DNA from: Thermoanaerobaculales bacterium
GTDB taxonomy: Bacteria > Acidobacteriota > Thermoanaerobaculia > Thermoanaerobaculales > Sulfomarinibacteraceae
Direction: 5' to 3'
Length of the DNA stretch: 64,000 bases
Assembly: GCA_035358815.1 (NCBI GenBank)
Contig: DAOPQC010000005.1
Coordinates: 1-64,000, forward strand
Shown: piece after piece, positions 15,880-26,177 of the stretch
Layout of the letters: every line of letters starts with the position of its first letter
Numbering within the stretch: the stretch's first letter is position 1
Translations under genes and position numbers: made by a program
Notes under the pieces: generated by a model
What the model was told of the DNA's origin: nothing
The model's input: the letters and a program-made list of their open reading frames with translations, nothing else
The model's database searches: none

Positions 15880-16962
15880 TCAGGGAGCGGCGATCCCTGA
15901 CTCAGAGATGCCGAGTTGAATCTTCGGGTTCGGGGGCTTGAGGTAGCGGGCGAGGAAGGCGTAGATGTCGCGCCTCGCCTGCCACGCCTCGGGCGTGTCG
16001 AGCCGGTCGTGACTGTGGCCGCCCGGCACGTCGTAGACCTGATACTCGAAGTCCTTGCCCGCGGCCTTCAGCGCCTGGACCAGGTGCTCGACCTCGATGA
16101 AGTTGACGTCCTCGTCGTGCGGGTTGGTGTGGATCCTCAGCGGCCGGGTCAGCTTGTCGACCTGCCACACCGGCGAGCGGCGCTGGTACTCCGCGAGGTT
16201 CTCGCCGACCGACTGGCCGATGTGGTAGTCGGCCTCGAACAGGTCGCGGTAGGACTGGTCCAGGTAGCCGAGGCGCAGCACGATGTCGGAGACTGGCACC
16301 CCCGCAAACCCGCACACGTACGCCTCCGGGTGGTCGAAGAGGCTCATCAGCGTGATCAGCCCGCCGTGGGACCAGCCGATGAGGCCGACCCGGTCGGGGT
16401 CGACCCGCGGGTGGTTGGCGACCGCCCAGTCGCGCGCCGCGAGCACGTCGTCCACCTCGCGGCCGCCGTAGTCGATCCGCTTCCAGAAGCCCTCGCCGTA
16501 GCCGGTCGAGCCGCGGTAGTCCGGCGCGACCACGATGTAGCCCTGTGCGATGAGCTCGCGGACGATGTGGGCGTGATAGGTGGTGAAGTCGGCGTGGACG
16601 CCGCCGTGGGGCAGCACGAGCAGCGGCAGCTTCTGGCCGCCAAGCTCGGCTCGCGGCGTGAAGACGTAGCTGTAGAACTTGACGTGGTTGCCGGCGCCGA
16701 TCCCGGTCGGGTTGGGCTCGTTGGCGGCCGGCGGGCCGTAGATGCGGACCTTGTCGACGACGGCGACGTCGCCGACCTTGTCGAACCAAAGCAGATCGTC
16801 GATCTGTTTGGCGAGCTCATCGAAGCGGTGCACGAAGGCCGCGACCGAGGCCTCGATCGCGGACAGGCGCTGGTCGAGCTCGGTCTCCGGCTCGGCGGCG
16901 AACGCCGCCAGCCCAGTGACCAGGACCAGAGACAGCAGCGCTGCAAACGTGTTCCGTGCCAT
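15880..16962 (-). CDS. secreted S9-family (prolyl oligopeptidase-like) hydrolase
   Basis: The 360-aa protein has a Sec signal peptide (MARNTFAALLSLVLVTGLAAFAAE), a short N-terminal helical region and a peptidase S9 alpha/beta-hydrolase domain. The oxyanion region 'LPLLVLPHGGVHADF' is at about 111-126. 'YRGSTGYGEGF' is at 149-159. The nucleophile Ser198 is in GWSHGG, Asp283 or Asp285 is in 'NPHDEDVNF', and His316 or His318 is in 'PGGHSHD'. There is no beta-propeller, so it is the short form. It could be a dipeptidyl/acylaminoacyl peptidase or an esterase. AAGGAGGAGGCCG precedes the ATG. It is divergent from the DsrE-like gene. Confidence 0.85.
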   Translation of the reverse strand: MARNTFAALLSLVLVTGLAAFAAEPETELDQRLSAIEASVAAFVHRFDELAKQIDDLLWFDKVGDVAVVDKVRIYGPPAANEPNPTGIGAGNHVKFYSYVFTPRAELGGQKLPLLVLPHGGVHADFTTYHAHIVRELIAQGYIVVAPDYRGSTGYGEGFWKRIDYGGREVDDVLAARDWAVANHPRVDPDRVGLIGWSHGGLITLMSLFDHPEAYVCGFAGVPVSDIVLRLGYLDQSYRDLFEADYHIGQSVGENLAEYQRRSPVWQVDKLTRPLRIHTNPHDEDVNFIEVEHLVQALKAAGKDFEYQVYDVPGGHSHDRLDTPEAWQARRDIYAFLARYLKPPNPKIQLGISESGIAAP

Positions 16963-17151
16963 CGGCCTCCTCCTTGCCCGGGTCGATTGTAGGCCGCCCG
17001 GGCGCGGTGGGGGAGCACCGGGGCCGGATCCCTGGCCCGCGCGAGCGGCATGGGCAGCGCGGCGACGCGGCCTGGCTTTCGGCTGGCACGGCCGGTCGCC
17101 GGTGCGGCTGCCGTAAGATGGGCGGCGGAAACGTCGAGCCGGGGAGGTCCG

Positions 17152-17502
17152 ATGCGCGTGATGGTGATCCTGAACGACGCGCCCTACGGCCAGGAGCGCA
17201 CCTACCAGGGGCTGCGCATGGCCGACGCCATGCTGACCATCGAGGAAGATCTCGAGCTGACGCTCTACCTGTCGAACGACGCCGTGCTGTGCGCCAAGGC
17301 CGGCCAGCAGACGCCGGACGGCTACTACAACGTCGAGCGGATGCTCAAGCCGATCGTGCGCCGGGGCACGGTGATCGTGTGCCGCACCTGCGCCGAGGCC
17401 CGCGGCCTCAAGCAGGAGGACCTGGTCGCGGGCGCGCGGATCGTCACCCTCGGCGAGGCCGCCCAGCTCGCGCTCGAGGCGGACAAGACCCTCGTCTACT
17501 GA
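17152..17502 (+). CDS. DsrE/YchN-like sulfur-relay family protein
   Basis: The 116-aa cytosolic protein of the DsrE/DsrF-like fold starts 'MRVMVILNDAPYGQERTYQGLRMADAML', continues 'LTLYLSNDAVLCAKAGQ' and has 'VCRTCAEARGL' with cysteines at 47, 77 and 80. The C77-x2-C80 pair sits where YchN/DsrE-type proteins carry their reactive cysteine. GGGGAGGTCC lies upstream of the ATG. There is no adjacent sulfur-oxidation or tus gene, so a general persulfide-carrier or thiol role is the most that can be said. Confidence 0.8.
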   Translation: MRVMVILNDAPYGQERTYQGLRMADAMLTIEEDLELTLYLSNDAVLCAKAGQQTPDGYYNVERMLKPIVRRGTVIVCRTCAEARGLKQEDLVAGARIVTLGEAAQLALEADKTLVY

Positions 17503-17632
17503 GGCCCACGCGGCCCCCCGTAGCCGAGACCCCTTCTCATCCGCCGACATCCGCGGTAGCATGTCCGGCGTGCGGAAGCAGCTCGACACCGGGCCGCGGA
17601 TGGCGGCCCGCCGACACAACCGGGAGGGAACA

Positions 17633-18352
17633 ATGAGCCGCGTGTGGATGAATGCAGCCCTGATCCTGGCCGTTGCCGCGGGCGCCGCGGCGACCGCAGC
17701 CGCCGATGACCTGACCATCGTGTCCCTGGTGACGCCCGCCAAGGGGCAGCCCTCGACGTCGACCCACTACATCACAGCCGACAGGATGCGGATGGCGGGC
17801 GGCGACAGCGACACCATCGTCGACCTGGAGGCCGGCAAGATCACCAACATCGACCACAAGAAGAAGTCCTACTACGAGACCACCTTCGAGGAGCTGCAGC
17901 AGTTCTTCGCCGAAATGAACGAGGTGCTCGAGTCGAACCCGATGATGGAGACCATGCTCGGCAAGGCGAAGGACGTGCAGGTCCAGAAGACCGCCGAGAC
18001 CCGCGACATCCTCGGCCACACCTGCACCAAGTACGTGCTCAGCATGGGGGAGAAGTTCAAGGAGACGCTGTGGGTGACACCCGAGGTCAAGATGCCGGTC
18101 ACCTACTACGATGCGAGCAAGATGGCCTATGCCATGATGGGGCCGATGGCCGCGCGCTTCGAGAAGATGCTCGAGGAGGTCAAGAAGATCGACGGCTTCT
18201 CGCTGGCCACCGACGTTGACATGAAGGTGATGGGAATGGACGCCTCGAGCCGGACCGAGGTGACCGAGATCCGCACCGGCTCCATCCCGGGCGACATCTT
18301 CGCGGTGCCGGCCGGATACAAGCTGACCAAGTCCCCGATGCAGGAGAAGTGA
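17633..18352 (+). CDS. secreted DUF4412-like protein
   Basis: The 239-aa protein has a signal peptide (MSRVWMNAALILAVAAGAAATAAAD) and a periplasmic domain of the LolA/DUF4412-like type. 'HYITADRMRMAGGDSDTIVDLEAGKITNIDHKKKSYYETTFEELQQF' is the typical 'I.....R.......I.D...G....ID...K.Y' block, followed by 'ETRDILGHTCTKYVLSMGEKFKETLWVTPE' and 'GYKLTKSPMQEK'. CGGGAGGGAAC precedes the ATG at 17633. Substrate and role are unknown. Proteins of this type are often lipid- or metal-related, which I cannot verify here. Confidence 0.72.
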   Translation: MSRVWMNAALILAVAAGAAATAAADDLTIVSLVTPAKGQPSTSTHYITADRMRMAGGDSDTIVDLEAGKITNIDHKKKSYYETTFEELQQFFAEMNEVLESNPMMETMLGKAKDVQVQKTAETRDILGHTCTKYVLSMGEKFKETLWVTPEVKMPVTYYDASKMAYAMMGPMAARFEKMLEEVKKIDGFSLATDVDMKVMGMDASSRTEVTEIRTGSIPGDIFAVPAGYKLTKSPMQEK

Positions 18353-18423
18353 CGCCCACCGGGGTGCGCCGCCTGCCGCGGGAATGAGGTTTCAGGGGCG
18401 CAGGCCGGCGTCGAGCCCGAGCG

Positions 18424-19104
18424 TCATGGGCGCTCGGCGCCGAGCCGCTGGATTTCGTCTGACTCCACCACGCGCACTCCCGGCTCGCGAGCGCAGCCGG
18501 CGTGGACCATCGCGCGGGCGACCGTGCGGGCGTGAACGGGCCGGTACCTGGCGAGTCTCCCGGCCAGCAGCGGCGAGGCGGCGCGGAGCACGACCTCGCC
18601 GATCCTCTCGCCCCAGCGGGTCTCTTGGCGGTGGCCGAGGAGCAGCGACGGTCGGACGATGCCGAGGCTGGGCACGCCGAGCGCGATCAGCTCGCGCTCG
18701 ACCTCGCCCTTGGTGCGCAGGTAGAACGACCGCGACTCGGGATCGGCGCCGAGCGACGAGATGAGCGTGAGGCTGCCGGCGCCGAGGCGCAGCGCGAGGC
18801 GCGCGAACGCCACGACGGAGTCGAAGTCCACCCGCCGAAAACCCTCGCGGCTTCCTGCGGCGCGCATGGTCGTCCCGAGACAGCAGTAGGCCTCGTCGAA
18901 CGGCGGCTCGATCGAGGCCGCGGACAGGTTGCCGAAGTCGACGACATGCTCGGCCAGCGCCTGGTGTGTGCGTCCCGACGGGCGCCGCACGAGGCTGTGG
19001 ACCCGGGCGACCAGCGGGTCGGCGAGGAGCAGGTCGAGGAGCTCACTGCCGACCAGGCCGGTCGCGCCGGCAATGAGGACGGTTCGCCCGTCGGGATGCT
19101 TCAT
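18424..19104 (-). CDS. NAD(P)-binding Rossmann protein of the HTATIP2/TIP30-like type
   Basis: The 226-aa atypical short-chain dehydrogenase begins with the nucleotide-binding motif GATGLVG (residues 13-19). 'VHSLVRRPSG', 'AYCCLGTTMRAAGSREGFRRVDFD' and 'LTLISSLGADPESRSFYLRTKGEVERELIALG' follow, the last carrying the Y-x3-K pair. 'LGIVRPSLLLG' completes the pattern known from bacterial oxidoreductases related to human HTATIP2. The substrate is unknown. The ATG overlaps the stop of the upstream flavin-type gene by four bases, so the two form an operon. Confidence 0.82.
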   Translation of the reverse strand: MKHPDGRTVLIAGATGLVGSELLDLLLADPLVARVHSLVRRPSGRTHQALAEHVVDFGNLSAASIEPPFDEAYCCLGTTMRAAGSREGFRRVDFDSVVAFARLALRLGAGSLTLISSLGADPESRSFYLRTKGEVERELIALGVPSLGIVRPSLLLGHRQETRWGERIGEVVLRAASPLLAGRLARYRPVHARTVARAMVHAGCAREPGVRVVESDEIQRLGAERP

Positions 19105-19601
19105 GCCTGGCTGTCCTCGCTGGCGGTGGGTGAGCTGGCAGCCCCTCGCAGGGTCTCCGGGCGCAGGTCGACCGTGCGGGCGAAGCCGGCCACCAGACGT
19201 CCCCTGTCGAAGGGCAGCCGGTAGAGCTCGAAGTCGGCGAGCCCAAAGGTCACCTCGCTCTCCGGGCAGCGTGCGAGGTAGGCGGCGCGCGCGGCCGGGT
19301 AGTCGGCCGAGTCCTTCGGGACATGCGCCGCGCGACCGGACAGGCGCACCCTCGGGATCTCCCCGGGGTTGACATCGGCGGTGTCCAGCCCGTGGATGAG
19401 GACCGCGAACGACGGTCCGTCGGCGAGCGCCCGGCCGTGCGGCGCCAGGCGCGAGACGTGGATCAGGACCGCGGAGAGGTCGGGCTCGGCCACGAACGGC
19501 ACCATGCCGAGCACCGGCTGGCCGTCGGCAACCAACGCCAGCGACAGCACCCTGCGGGTGGTGAGCAGGTCCCTGAGCAGCGCTGCGTCATGCTCCTGCA
19601 A
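19101..19601 (-). CDS. HugZ-like / pyridoxamine-oxidase-fold protein
   Basis: The 166-aa protein has a split-barrel FMN-binding-type fold: 'LRDLLTTRRVLSLALVADGQPVLGMVPFVAEPDLSAVLIHVSRLAPHGRALADGPSFAVLIHG' corresponds to the HugZ or heme-utilisation start 'AR.L......G.L.T...G.P..S...Y..........L.S.LA.HT.N...' of the family. FMN or heme binding is an inference. The start codon appears to be TTG at 19601, as no in-frame ATG fits, and only a weak GGGGGTG lies upstream. It is coupled to the Rossmann protein downstream. Confidence 0.7.
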   Translation of the reverse strand: MQEHDAALLRDLLTTRRVLSLALVADGQPVLGMVPFVAEPDLSAVLIHVSRLAPHGRALADGPSFAVLIHGLDTADVNPGEIPRVRLSGRAAHVPKDSADYPAARAAYLARCPESEVTFGLADFELYRLPFDRGRLVAGFARTVDLRPETLRGAASSPTASEDSQA

Positions 19602-19641
19602 CGGGCACCCCCGGCGTCATCATCCGCACTCGCCCGTGATC

Positions 19642-21603
<1,962 letters not shown>

Positions 21604-21701
21604 GGTCTCCTCCTTCCTCGAGCTGGCGCACGGCTGGTGTTGCTCGAAGAATCCGGGAAGGGCCCGCCGATATTCCGCCGACGGTGGGCCGGGGTGGGAG
21701 A

Positions 21702-21768
21702 TCGGGAACGGGGACGTGAGCGGGAGGGGGACCTATCCCCCAGATCCTCGATCCCAGATCCCGGGTGG
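21702..21768. repeat. G-rich tract followed by C-rich CAGATCC motif (foldback)
   Basis: A GGGAACGGGGACG-type tract at 21702-21731 is followed at once by CCTATCCCCCAGATCC and a second CCCAGATCC, so the G and C blocks can pair. The same C-rich motif recurs near 57838 and 59441. It lies between acs and mtgA, just beyond the mtgA stop. Confidence 0.6.
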
Positions 21769-21779
21769 GTGGCGGTCCC

Positions 21780-22511
21780 TCAGAGCAGCCTGCTCAGCCA
21801 GGTCGCGCGCTCCATGCGGCCGCGGATGCGCTGGACGTGGCGCGCGTAGCCGGTGCTGCTGACTCCGGGGTGCCACGAGGACGGGCGGGGCAGCGAGGCC
21901 GCGAGCTGGGCCGCCTGGTCGGCGGTCAGCTGGGAGGGCGGCACCCCGAAGTAGCGCGCCGACGCGGCGGCAGCGCCGTAGGTCCCGGGCCCGAACTGGA
22001 CGACGTTGAGGTAGAGCTCGAGGATGCGGCGCTTGGTCAGGCGGCGCTCGAGCCGCCAGCAGAGAACCGCCTCCTCGAGCTTGCGCCACGCCGTCTTCTC
22101 CGGCGACAGCCAGAGGTTCTTGGCGAGCTGCTGGGTGATGGTCGAGGCGCCGCGGACGCGCTTGCCCTCGATCGCCTCGCGCGCCGCGTTGCTGATCTCC
22201 GAGGTGTCGAAGCCCTTGTGGCTGAAGAAGTTGATGTCCTCGGCGACGAGCACGGCCAGCTTCAGGTCGTCGGCGATCTGGCCGTAGGCGACGGGCCGCC
22301 AGCGGACGCTGACGCCCCGGGCCTTGTCGCGCTCGATGAACGCGGTCGTCTCCGGGAAGCCCGTCGCGAGCGTGGCGACGTCGGGCCAGGTCGTCATCCA
22401 CAGCACGGCCAGGCCCGCCGCCAGCAGCGCCAGGGCTCCAGCGACGCGGAGCAGCCAGCGCCCGCAGCGGCGGCGTCGCATGCGGGGCCTTGACGGGGGC
22501 TCGGCGGACAT
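21780..22511 (-). CDS. mtgA: monofunctional biosynthetic peptidoglycan transglycosylase
   Basis: This 243-aa GT51 enzyme polymerises lipid II glycan strands. There is one N-terminal membrane anchor after an Arg-rich start (about residues 20-41), then the glycosyltransferase signature: 'AVLVAEDINFFSHKGFD' with the catalytic Glu, 'RGASTITQQLAKNLWLS', 'RKLEEAVLCWRLERRLTKRRILELYLNVVQFGPGTYG' and 'AAQLAASLP'. There is no transpeptidase domain, and the length matches MtgA. It follows the zinc-ribbon gene by 15 bp on the same strand. Confidence 0.94.
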   Translation of the reverse strand: MSAEPPSRPRMRRRRCGRWLLRVAGALALLAAGLAVLWMTTWPDVATLATGFPETTAFIERDKARGVSVRWRPVAYGQIADDLKLAVLVAEDINFFSHKGFDTSEISNAAREAIEGKRVRGASTITQQLAKNLWLSPEKTAWRKLEEAVLCWRLERRLTKRRILELYLNVVQFGPGTYGAAAASARYFGVPPSQLTADQAAQLAASLPRPSSWHPGVSSTGYARHVQRIRGRMERATWLSRLL

Positions 22512-22526
22512 CCTCGAGTGGTCCGC

Positions 22527-22943
22527 TCAGCCGTCGGAGCGACGGCTCAGCTCGCCCTCGCCGAAGAAGTTGGCGCTCTCGTAGAGGCGCGCGTGCTCGC
22601 CGTAGCTCAAGATGCCACGGGGCCCGCACACGAAGGTGGCGTGCTCGCCCGCGATCCGCGAGAAGTCGACCCGCGCCTCGCTGTCGTCGGGCTGGCGGCA
22701 CAGGATCTCGACCAGGTTGCCGTCGGCCGGCGAGGTCAGGTCGTGGTGGCAGATCGGGCACGAGAAGTCGTTGCGCGTCCCTGGCTTGATCGGGAACGAC
22801 TCGGCGAGCACGACCGCGTAGTCGCCGAGCTCTGGGCTGAGCAGCAGCAGTCCCCGCTCCGTCCCGTGCTCGATCACGAAGATCACCTTGGTGCCCGGGT
22901 TGAGCAGCCCATGGCAGTGGGGGCAGAAGTACGCGCGTTTCAT
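22527..22943 (-). CDS. zinc-ribbon protein of unknown function
   Basis: The 138-aa protein starts 'MKRAYFCPHCHGLLNPGTKVIFVIEHGTERGLLLLSPELGDY' and has a second pair 'DFSCPICHHDLTSPADGN'. The two C-x2-C knuckles about 55 residues apart probably make one zinc site. The C-terminal half ('EARVDFSRIAGEHATFVCGPRGILSYGEHARLYES') is not recognised. It lies directly upstream of mtgA. The ATG is preceded by AGGAGATGACGCC. No nucleic-acid-binding motif is visible. Confidence 0.75.
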   Translation of the reverse strand: MKRAYFCPHCHGLLNPGTKVIFVIEHGTERGLLLLSPELGDYAVVLAESFPIKPGTRNDFSCPICHHDLTSPADGNLVEILCRQPDDSEARVDFSRIAGEHATFVCGPRGILSYGEHARLYESANFFGEGELSRRSDG

Positions 22944-22959
22944 GGCGTCATCTCCTCTC

Positions 22960-23136
22960 GCCCGGGTATCTCACCGACTTTCTACTGCGGCCGGCGATGC
23001 GACGCGCTCAGCGGTGCTTTCTCGCCTCGGGGTGCTCGACGTACTGTCAGTACGCCTGCGCGCCCCTCGGGTCGAAATCCCCACTGCGCACGCCACCTCG
23101 CCACCCTCGCGACGAAACCCGGTGAGAAACCCGGGC
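22960..23136. repeat. large (about 180 bp) intergenic palindrome
   Basis: The outer arms GCCCGGGTATCTCACCG (22960-22976) and CGGTGAGAAACCCGGGC (23120-23136) are inverted copies. The interior is also self-complementary and centres on a perfect CGTACTG-T-CAGTACG palindrome (23040-23054). The whole gap between the zinc-ribbon gene and the MFS gene could extrude as one cruciform or fold as RNA. Confidence 0.7.
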
Positions 23137-23227
23137 TAGGCCGTCGCCTTCCCGAATCTCAACTGTACACGAAACCGGGCCGTCGGGCGGCGCCGGCGCC
23201 CCGGTTGCTACACTGTGCGGCGCTGCC

Positions 23228-24439
23228 ATGAGCCGCCTCGCGCCGCACGCCCACGGCCACGACCTCCGCAACGCTCTCATCGCCACCCTGTTCTTCGGGG
23301 CGGCGGCCGGGATCTTCGGGGCGACCCTCAACAACTACCTGTCCGAGGCCCACGGCTTCGACGCCGCCGCCCGCGGCTGGCTCGAGGTGCCGCGCGAGCT
23401 GCCGGGCTTCCTGATCATGTTCATCACCGGCGCGCTGCTGGCGGTGGCGTCGGAAAGCCAGATGGCGGCGCTCGCCATGCTGCTGACCGGGGCCGGCGCC
23501 GCCGGGCTCGGCTTCCTGTCGCCGACGATTGCGGCGGTGGTCGTGTTCGTGGCGATCTGGTCGCTCGGCGACCACATCATCTTCGCGGTCGAGGGGCCGA
23601 TCGGGCTGCGGCTCGCGAGCGGCGGCCGCGAGGGCCGGCGCCTCGGACAGTTCGGCGGTGCGCGCAACCTCGGCACCATCGCCGGTGTCGGTCTGGTGTT
23701 CGGCCTCGCGCAGGTCGTGGGTGACCGCTATGACGTGTTCTACGGGCTGGCGGCGGCGTGCGCGGTGCTCGCCGGCGTCTGCTATGCGTCGCTGCGGATG
23801 TGGCGGACCGGCGCGCGCTCGAAGCGCCTGGTTCTCAAGCGACGTTACAGCCTGTTCTACGTGATCAGCGCCCTGTTCGGGATCCGCAAGCAGATCTTCC
23901 TCGCCTTCGGGGCGTGGGTGCTGATCGAGCTGCACGGCGTGTCGGTGAGCACGATTGCGCTGCTGTACTTCATCGCGGCCACGCTCGGGGTGGTGATGCG
24001 GCCGCTGCTCGGCGAGGTCATCGACTGGCTCGGCGAGCGCACGGTCCTGGCCGTGGACGAGCTCCTCCTGCTCGTGGTCTGCCTGGCCTACGCCTTTGCG
24101 AGCGACCTGCTGCCGGAGCCGTTCGACCTGTGGCTGCTCTACGCCGCCTACGTGGCGGACTGGGTGCTGTACGCCCTGCGCGTGGCGCGGACCACCTACC
24201 TCGGCAAGATCGCCGAGGACCCGGCCGACATCACGCCCACCATCGCCACCGGCATCACCATCGACCACGCGGTCGCGATTTCGCTGCCGGTGGTCTCGGG
24301 CTACGTCTGGGAGGCGTTCGGCTTCCGCTGGGTGTTCCTGCTCGCCGGCGCGATCGCGCTCGTCGGGTTCTTCGTCTGCCTGCGGGTGCGCGTGCCGACG
24401 CCGGCGGGAAACGATTCAGGTGCAGCGCAGGCCGCCTGA
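23228..24439 (+). CDS. MFS transporter
   Basis: The 403-aa protein has about 12 membrane segments in two bundles joined by a basic loop ('RMWRTGARSKRLVLKRRYSLFYV', near residue 200). It opens 'LRNALIATLFFGAAAGIFGATLNNYLSEAHGFDAAARGWLEVPRELPGFL', an MFS_1-type start. The second half has 'RTTYLGKIAEDPADITPTIATGITIDHAVAISLPVVSGYVWE'. The substrate cannot be inferred. A TACACT hexamer at 23209-23214 lies 13 nt before the ATG and no clear SD is present. It stands alone between the large palindrome and the convergent VWA gene. Confidence 0.82.
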   Translation: MSRLAPHAHGHDLRNALIATLFFGAAAGIFGATLNNYLSEAHGFDAAARGWLEVPRELPGFLIMFITGALLAVASESQMAALAMLLTGAGAAGLGFLSPTIAAVVVFVAIWSLGDHIIFAVEGPIGLRLASGGREGRRLGQFGGARNLGTIAGVGLVFGLAQVVGDRYDVFYGLAAACAVLAGVCYASLRMWRTGARSKRLVLKRRYSLFYVISALFGIRKQIFLAFGAWVLIELHGVSVSTIALLYFIAATLGVVMRPLLGEVIDWLGERTVLAVDELLLLVVCLAYAFASDLLPEPFDLWLLYAAYVADWVLYALRVARTTYLGKIAEDPADITPTIATGITIDHAVAISLPVVSGYVWEAFGFRWVFLLAGAIALVGFFVCLRVRVPTPAGNDSGAAQAA

Positions 24440-24483
24440 GGCCCGAGGGTGGGAGGCCAGTTTCGACGGCCCCGGCGCTCCGG

Positions 24484-26043
24484 TCAGGGAGTGCGGCGCG
24501 GGGCGTGGACCTGCCAGTCGCGGTTGGCGACATCGACCTTGACCTCGCGCGGACCCGGTCCCGCGGCCGGCGGCCGAAAGGCAAGCGCGTAGCTCGCGTC
24601 GATCAGGTCGCCGACGTAGTCGAGCGTCATGCCGGCCATTTCGGCGCTGCCCAGGAAGTAGCTGCGGCCGCCCGACACGTCGGCGGCCCGGCTGAGTGCG
24701 GAACGGGCCTGGTCGTCGAAACCGCTGTCGCGCAGCCCGACGACGAACACCGGCACCCCGGCTGCCTCGACCGCAACCGCGGCGTCCTTCCACGCTGCCT
24801 TGCCGGAGCTGTCTCTACCGTCGGTGACAACCACCAGGAAGCTGCGACCGCGCCGGCCGGCGAAGGACTGCGATGCCGCCGCGACCAGCCCGGCGAGGTC
24901 GTCGGTCCGCCCTTGCCCGGCTTCCTCCGCCCAGCGCGCGATGCGGTCCGGCGTGGCCCCCCACGTCGGCCGCGGGTCGCCGGTGGTCACCACCATGAGC
25001 CTTCCGCCGTCGCCGGTGCGCAGCGAGAAGCGGCCGAGCTGGCCCGAGACCTCGTCGAGGAGCTCGCCGGCGTCGGCCGCGACATCGGCGACGATCGCCA
25101 GGTTGAGTGGCGAGCTGTCGGCGTCGCCCACCTCCTCGACGGTGACCTCGGAGCCGCCGACCCGCAGCCGGAACCCACTCGGGCCGAGGCCGACGATGGG
25201 ACGGTTGCGCTCGGTGACGATCACCGTCAGGTCCGACGTCCCCGGACGAGCGGCCGTCCATGTGCTGCCCTGCGCAGCGGGTGCGGCGGCCGGTGCCACG
25301 GCCGAGGCCGCGACCGGGGGCGGCTCGGGTGCCGGCTCGGGGGCGGGCGTCTCGGCGACCGGCTCGGGCGGTGGCGCCGGGGTGGGCTTGCCGGGTTGGG
25401 GCTCAGCGGCGGCCGTCGGGACGGGCGCCGCGGTGGCGACGGGCGCCGGCGTCGGTGCGGTGGCGACGGCGGCGGGTGCTGCTGCCGGTGGCGGCTCGCC
25501 AGCGGGCTCGGCGGCGGCCTCGGCCGCTGCCGCGGGCTCGGGCTGCGGCGCCGCCTCGGTCTCGGCCGGCAGTGCCTCGGCGGCCGGCGGTGGGGCGGCG
25601 GCAGTGGTCGCGGCGACTGCGACCGGCAGTGCTTGGGCCGCAGCGGGGACAGGTGCGGCGGGCCCCAGGCTTGGGACCGTCAGCGGGCCGGCCCACACCC
25701 CGCCGACCCGCGCCTTGCCGCCGCTGATCTCGACCCGCAGGTCGTACTCACCGGGCGGCCAGGTCGCCTCGAAGGTGGCCTGGCCGCGCTCGTCGAGGTC
25801 GAGGGCCCGCGCCAGACGGTCGACCCGCGCCCCGCGCCGGAGCAGCTCGCCCTGCACCCAGATGTCCCGGCCGAGGCGAGCGCGGTCCTCGGGCGCGACC
25901 TGGATGGCAACCGACACCACGGTGGCGTCGCCGGCCGGGCGGACAGGCGTGGCCTCGACCCGCAGCGCCACCGGCCGCGCGGCGGCGACCGCCAGCATCG
26001 CGAGCACGACGGTGGTGACGACGGCGCGGTGGTGTCGCTCCAT
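24484..26043 (-). CDS. secreted VWFA-related domain protein with long Pro/Ala-rich linker
   Basis: The 519-aa protein has an N-terminal signal-like segment (about 8-22) and a beta-sandwich-like region (25-122). A low-complexity Ala/Pro/Glu linker of about 140 residues follows, then a von Willebrand A-type domain from about 265 that begins 'LTVIVTERNRPIVGLGPSGFRL'. This matches the opening of the VWFA-related domain widespread in Acidobacteria. The MIDAS start is degenerate ('IVADVAADAGE' instead of DxSxS), although 'VVTDGRDSSG' is retained. Metal-dependent adhesion is therefore doubtful. The location is probably periplasmic or surface. Confidence 0.8.
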   Translation of the reverse strand: MERHHRAVVTTVVLAMLAVAAARPVALRVEATPVRPAGDATVVSVAIQVAPEDRARLGRDIWVQGELLRRGARVDRLARALDLDERGQATFEATWPPGEYDLRVEISGGKARVGGVWAGPLTVPSLGPAAPVPAAAQALPVAVAATTAAAPPPAAEALPAETEAAPQPEPAAAAEAAAEPAGEPPPAAAPAAVATAPTPAPVATAAPVPTAAAEPQPGKPTPAPPPEPVAETPAPEPAPEPPPVAASAVAPAAAPAAQGSTWTAARPGTSDLTVIVTERNRPIVGLGPSGFRLRVGGSEVTVEEVGDADSSPLNLAIVADVAADAGELLDEVSGQLGRFSLRTGDGGRLMVVTTGDPRPTWGATPDRIARWAEEAGQGRTDDLAGLVAAASQSFAGRRGRSFLVVVTDGRDSSGKAAWKDAAVAVEAAGVPVFVVGLRDSGFDDQARSALSRAADVSGGRSYFLGSAEMAGMTLDYVGDLIDASYALAFRPPAAGPGPREVKVDVANRDWQVHAPRRTP

Positions 26044-26177
26044 GGTGCCCCTCCCGGCGAGATTGTCCCACGGCAGGGCCCGGCTGGGCGGGACCTGGCG
26101 CCGCAGTGCCTGCTGCGGACGTAGGGTCCAACCTCCTCCGGGCCGGGTTTGCTTCCAGCGCTGCGGGCGGCCGAGCC

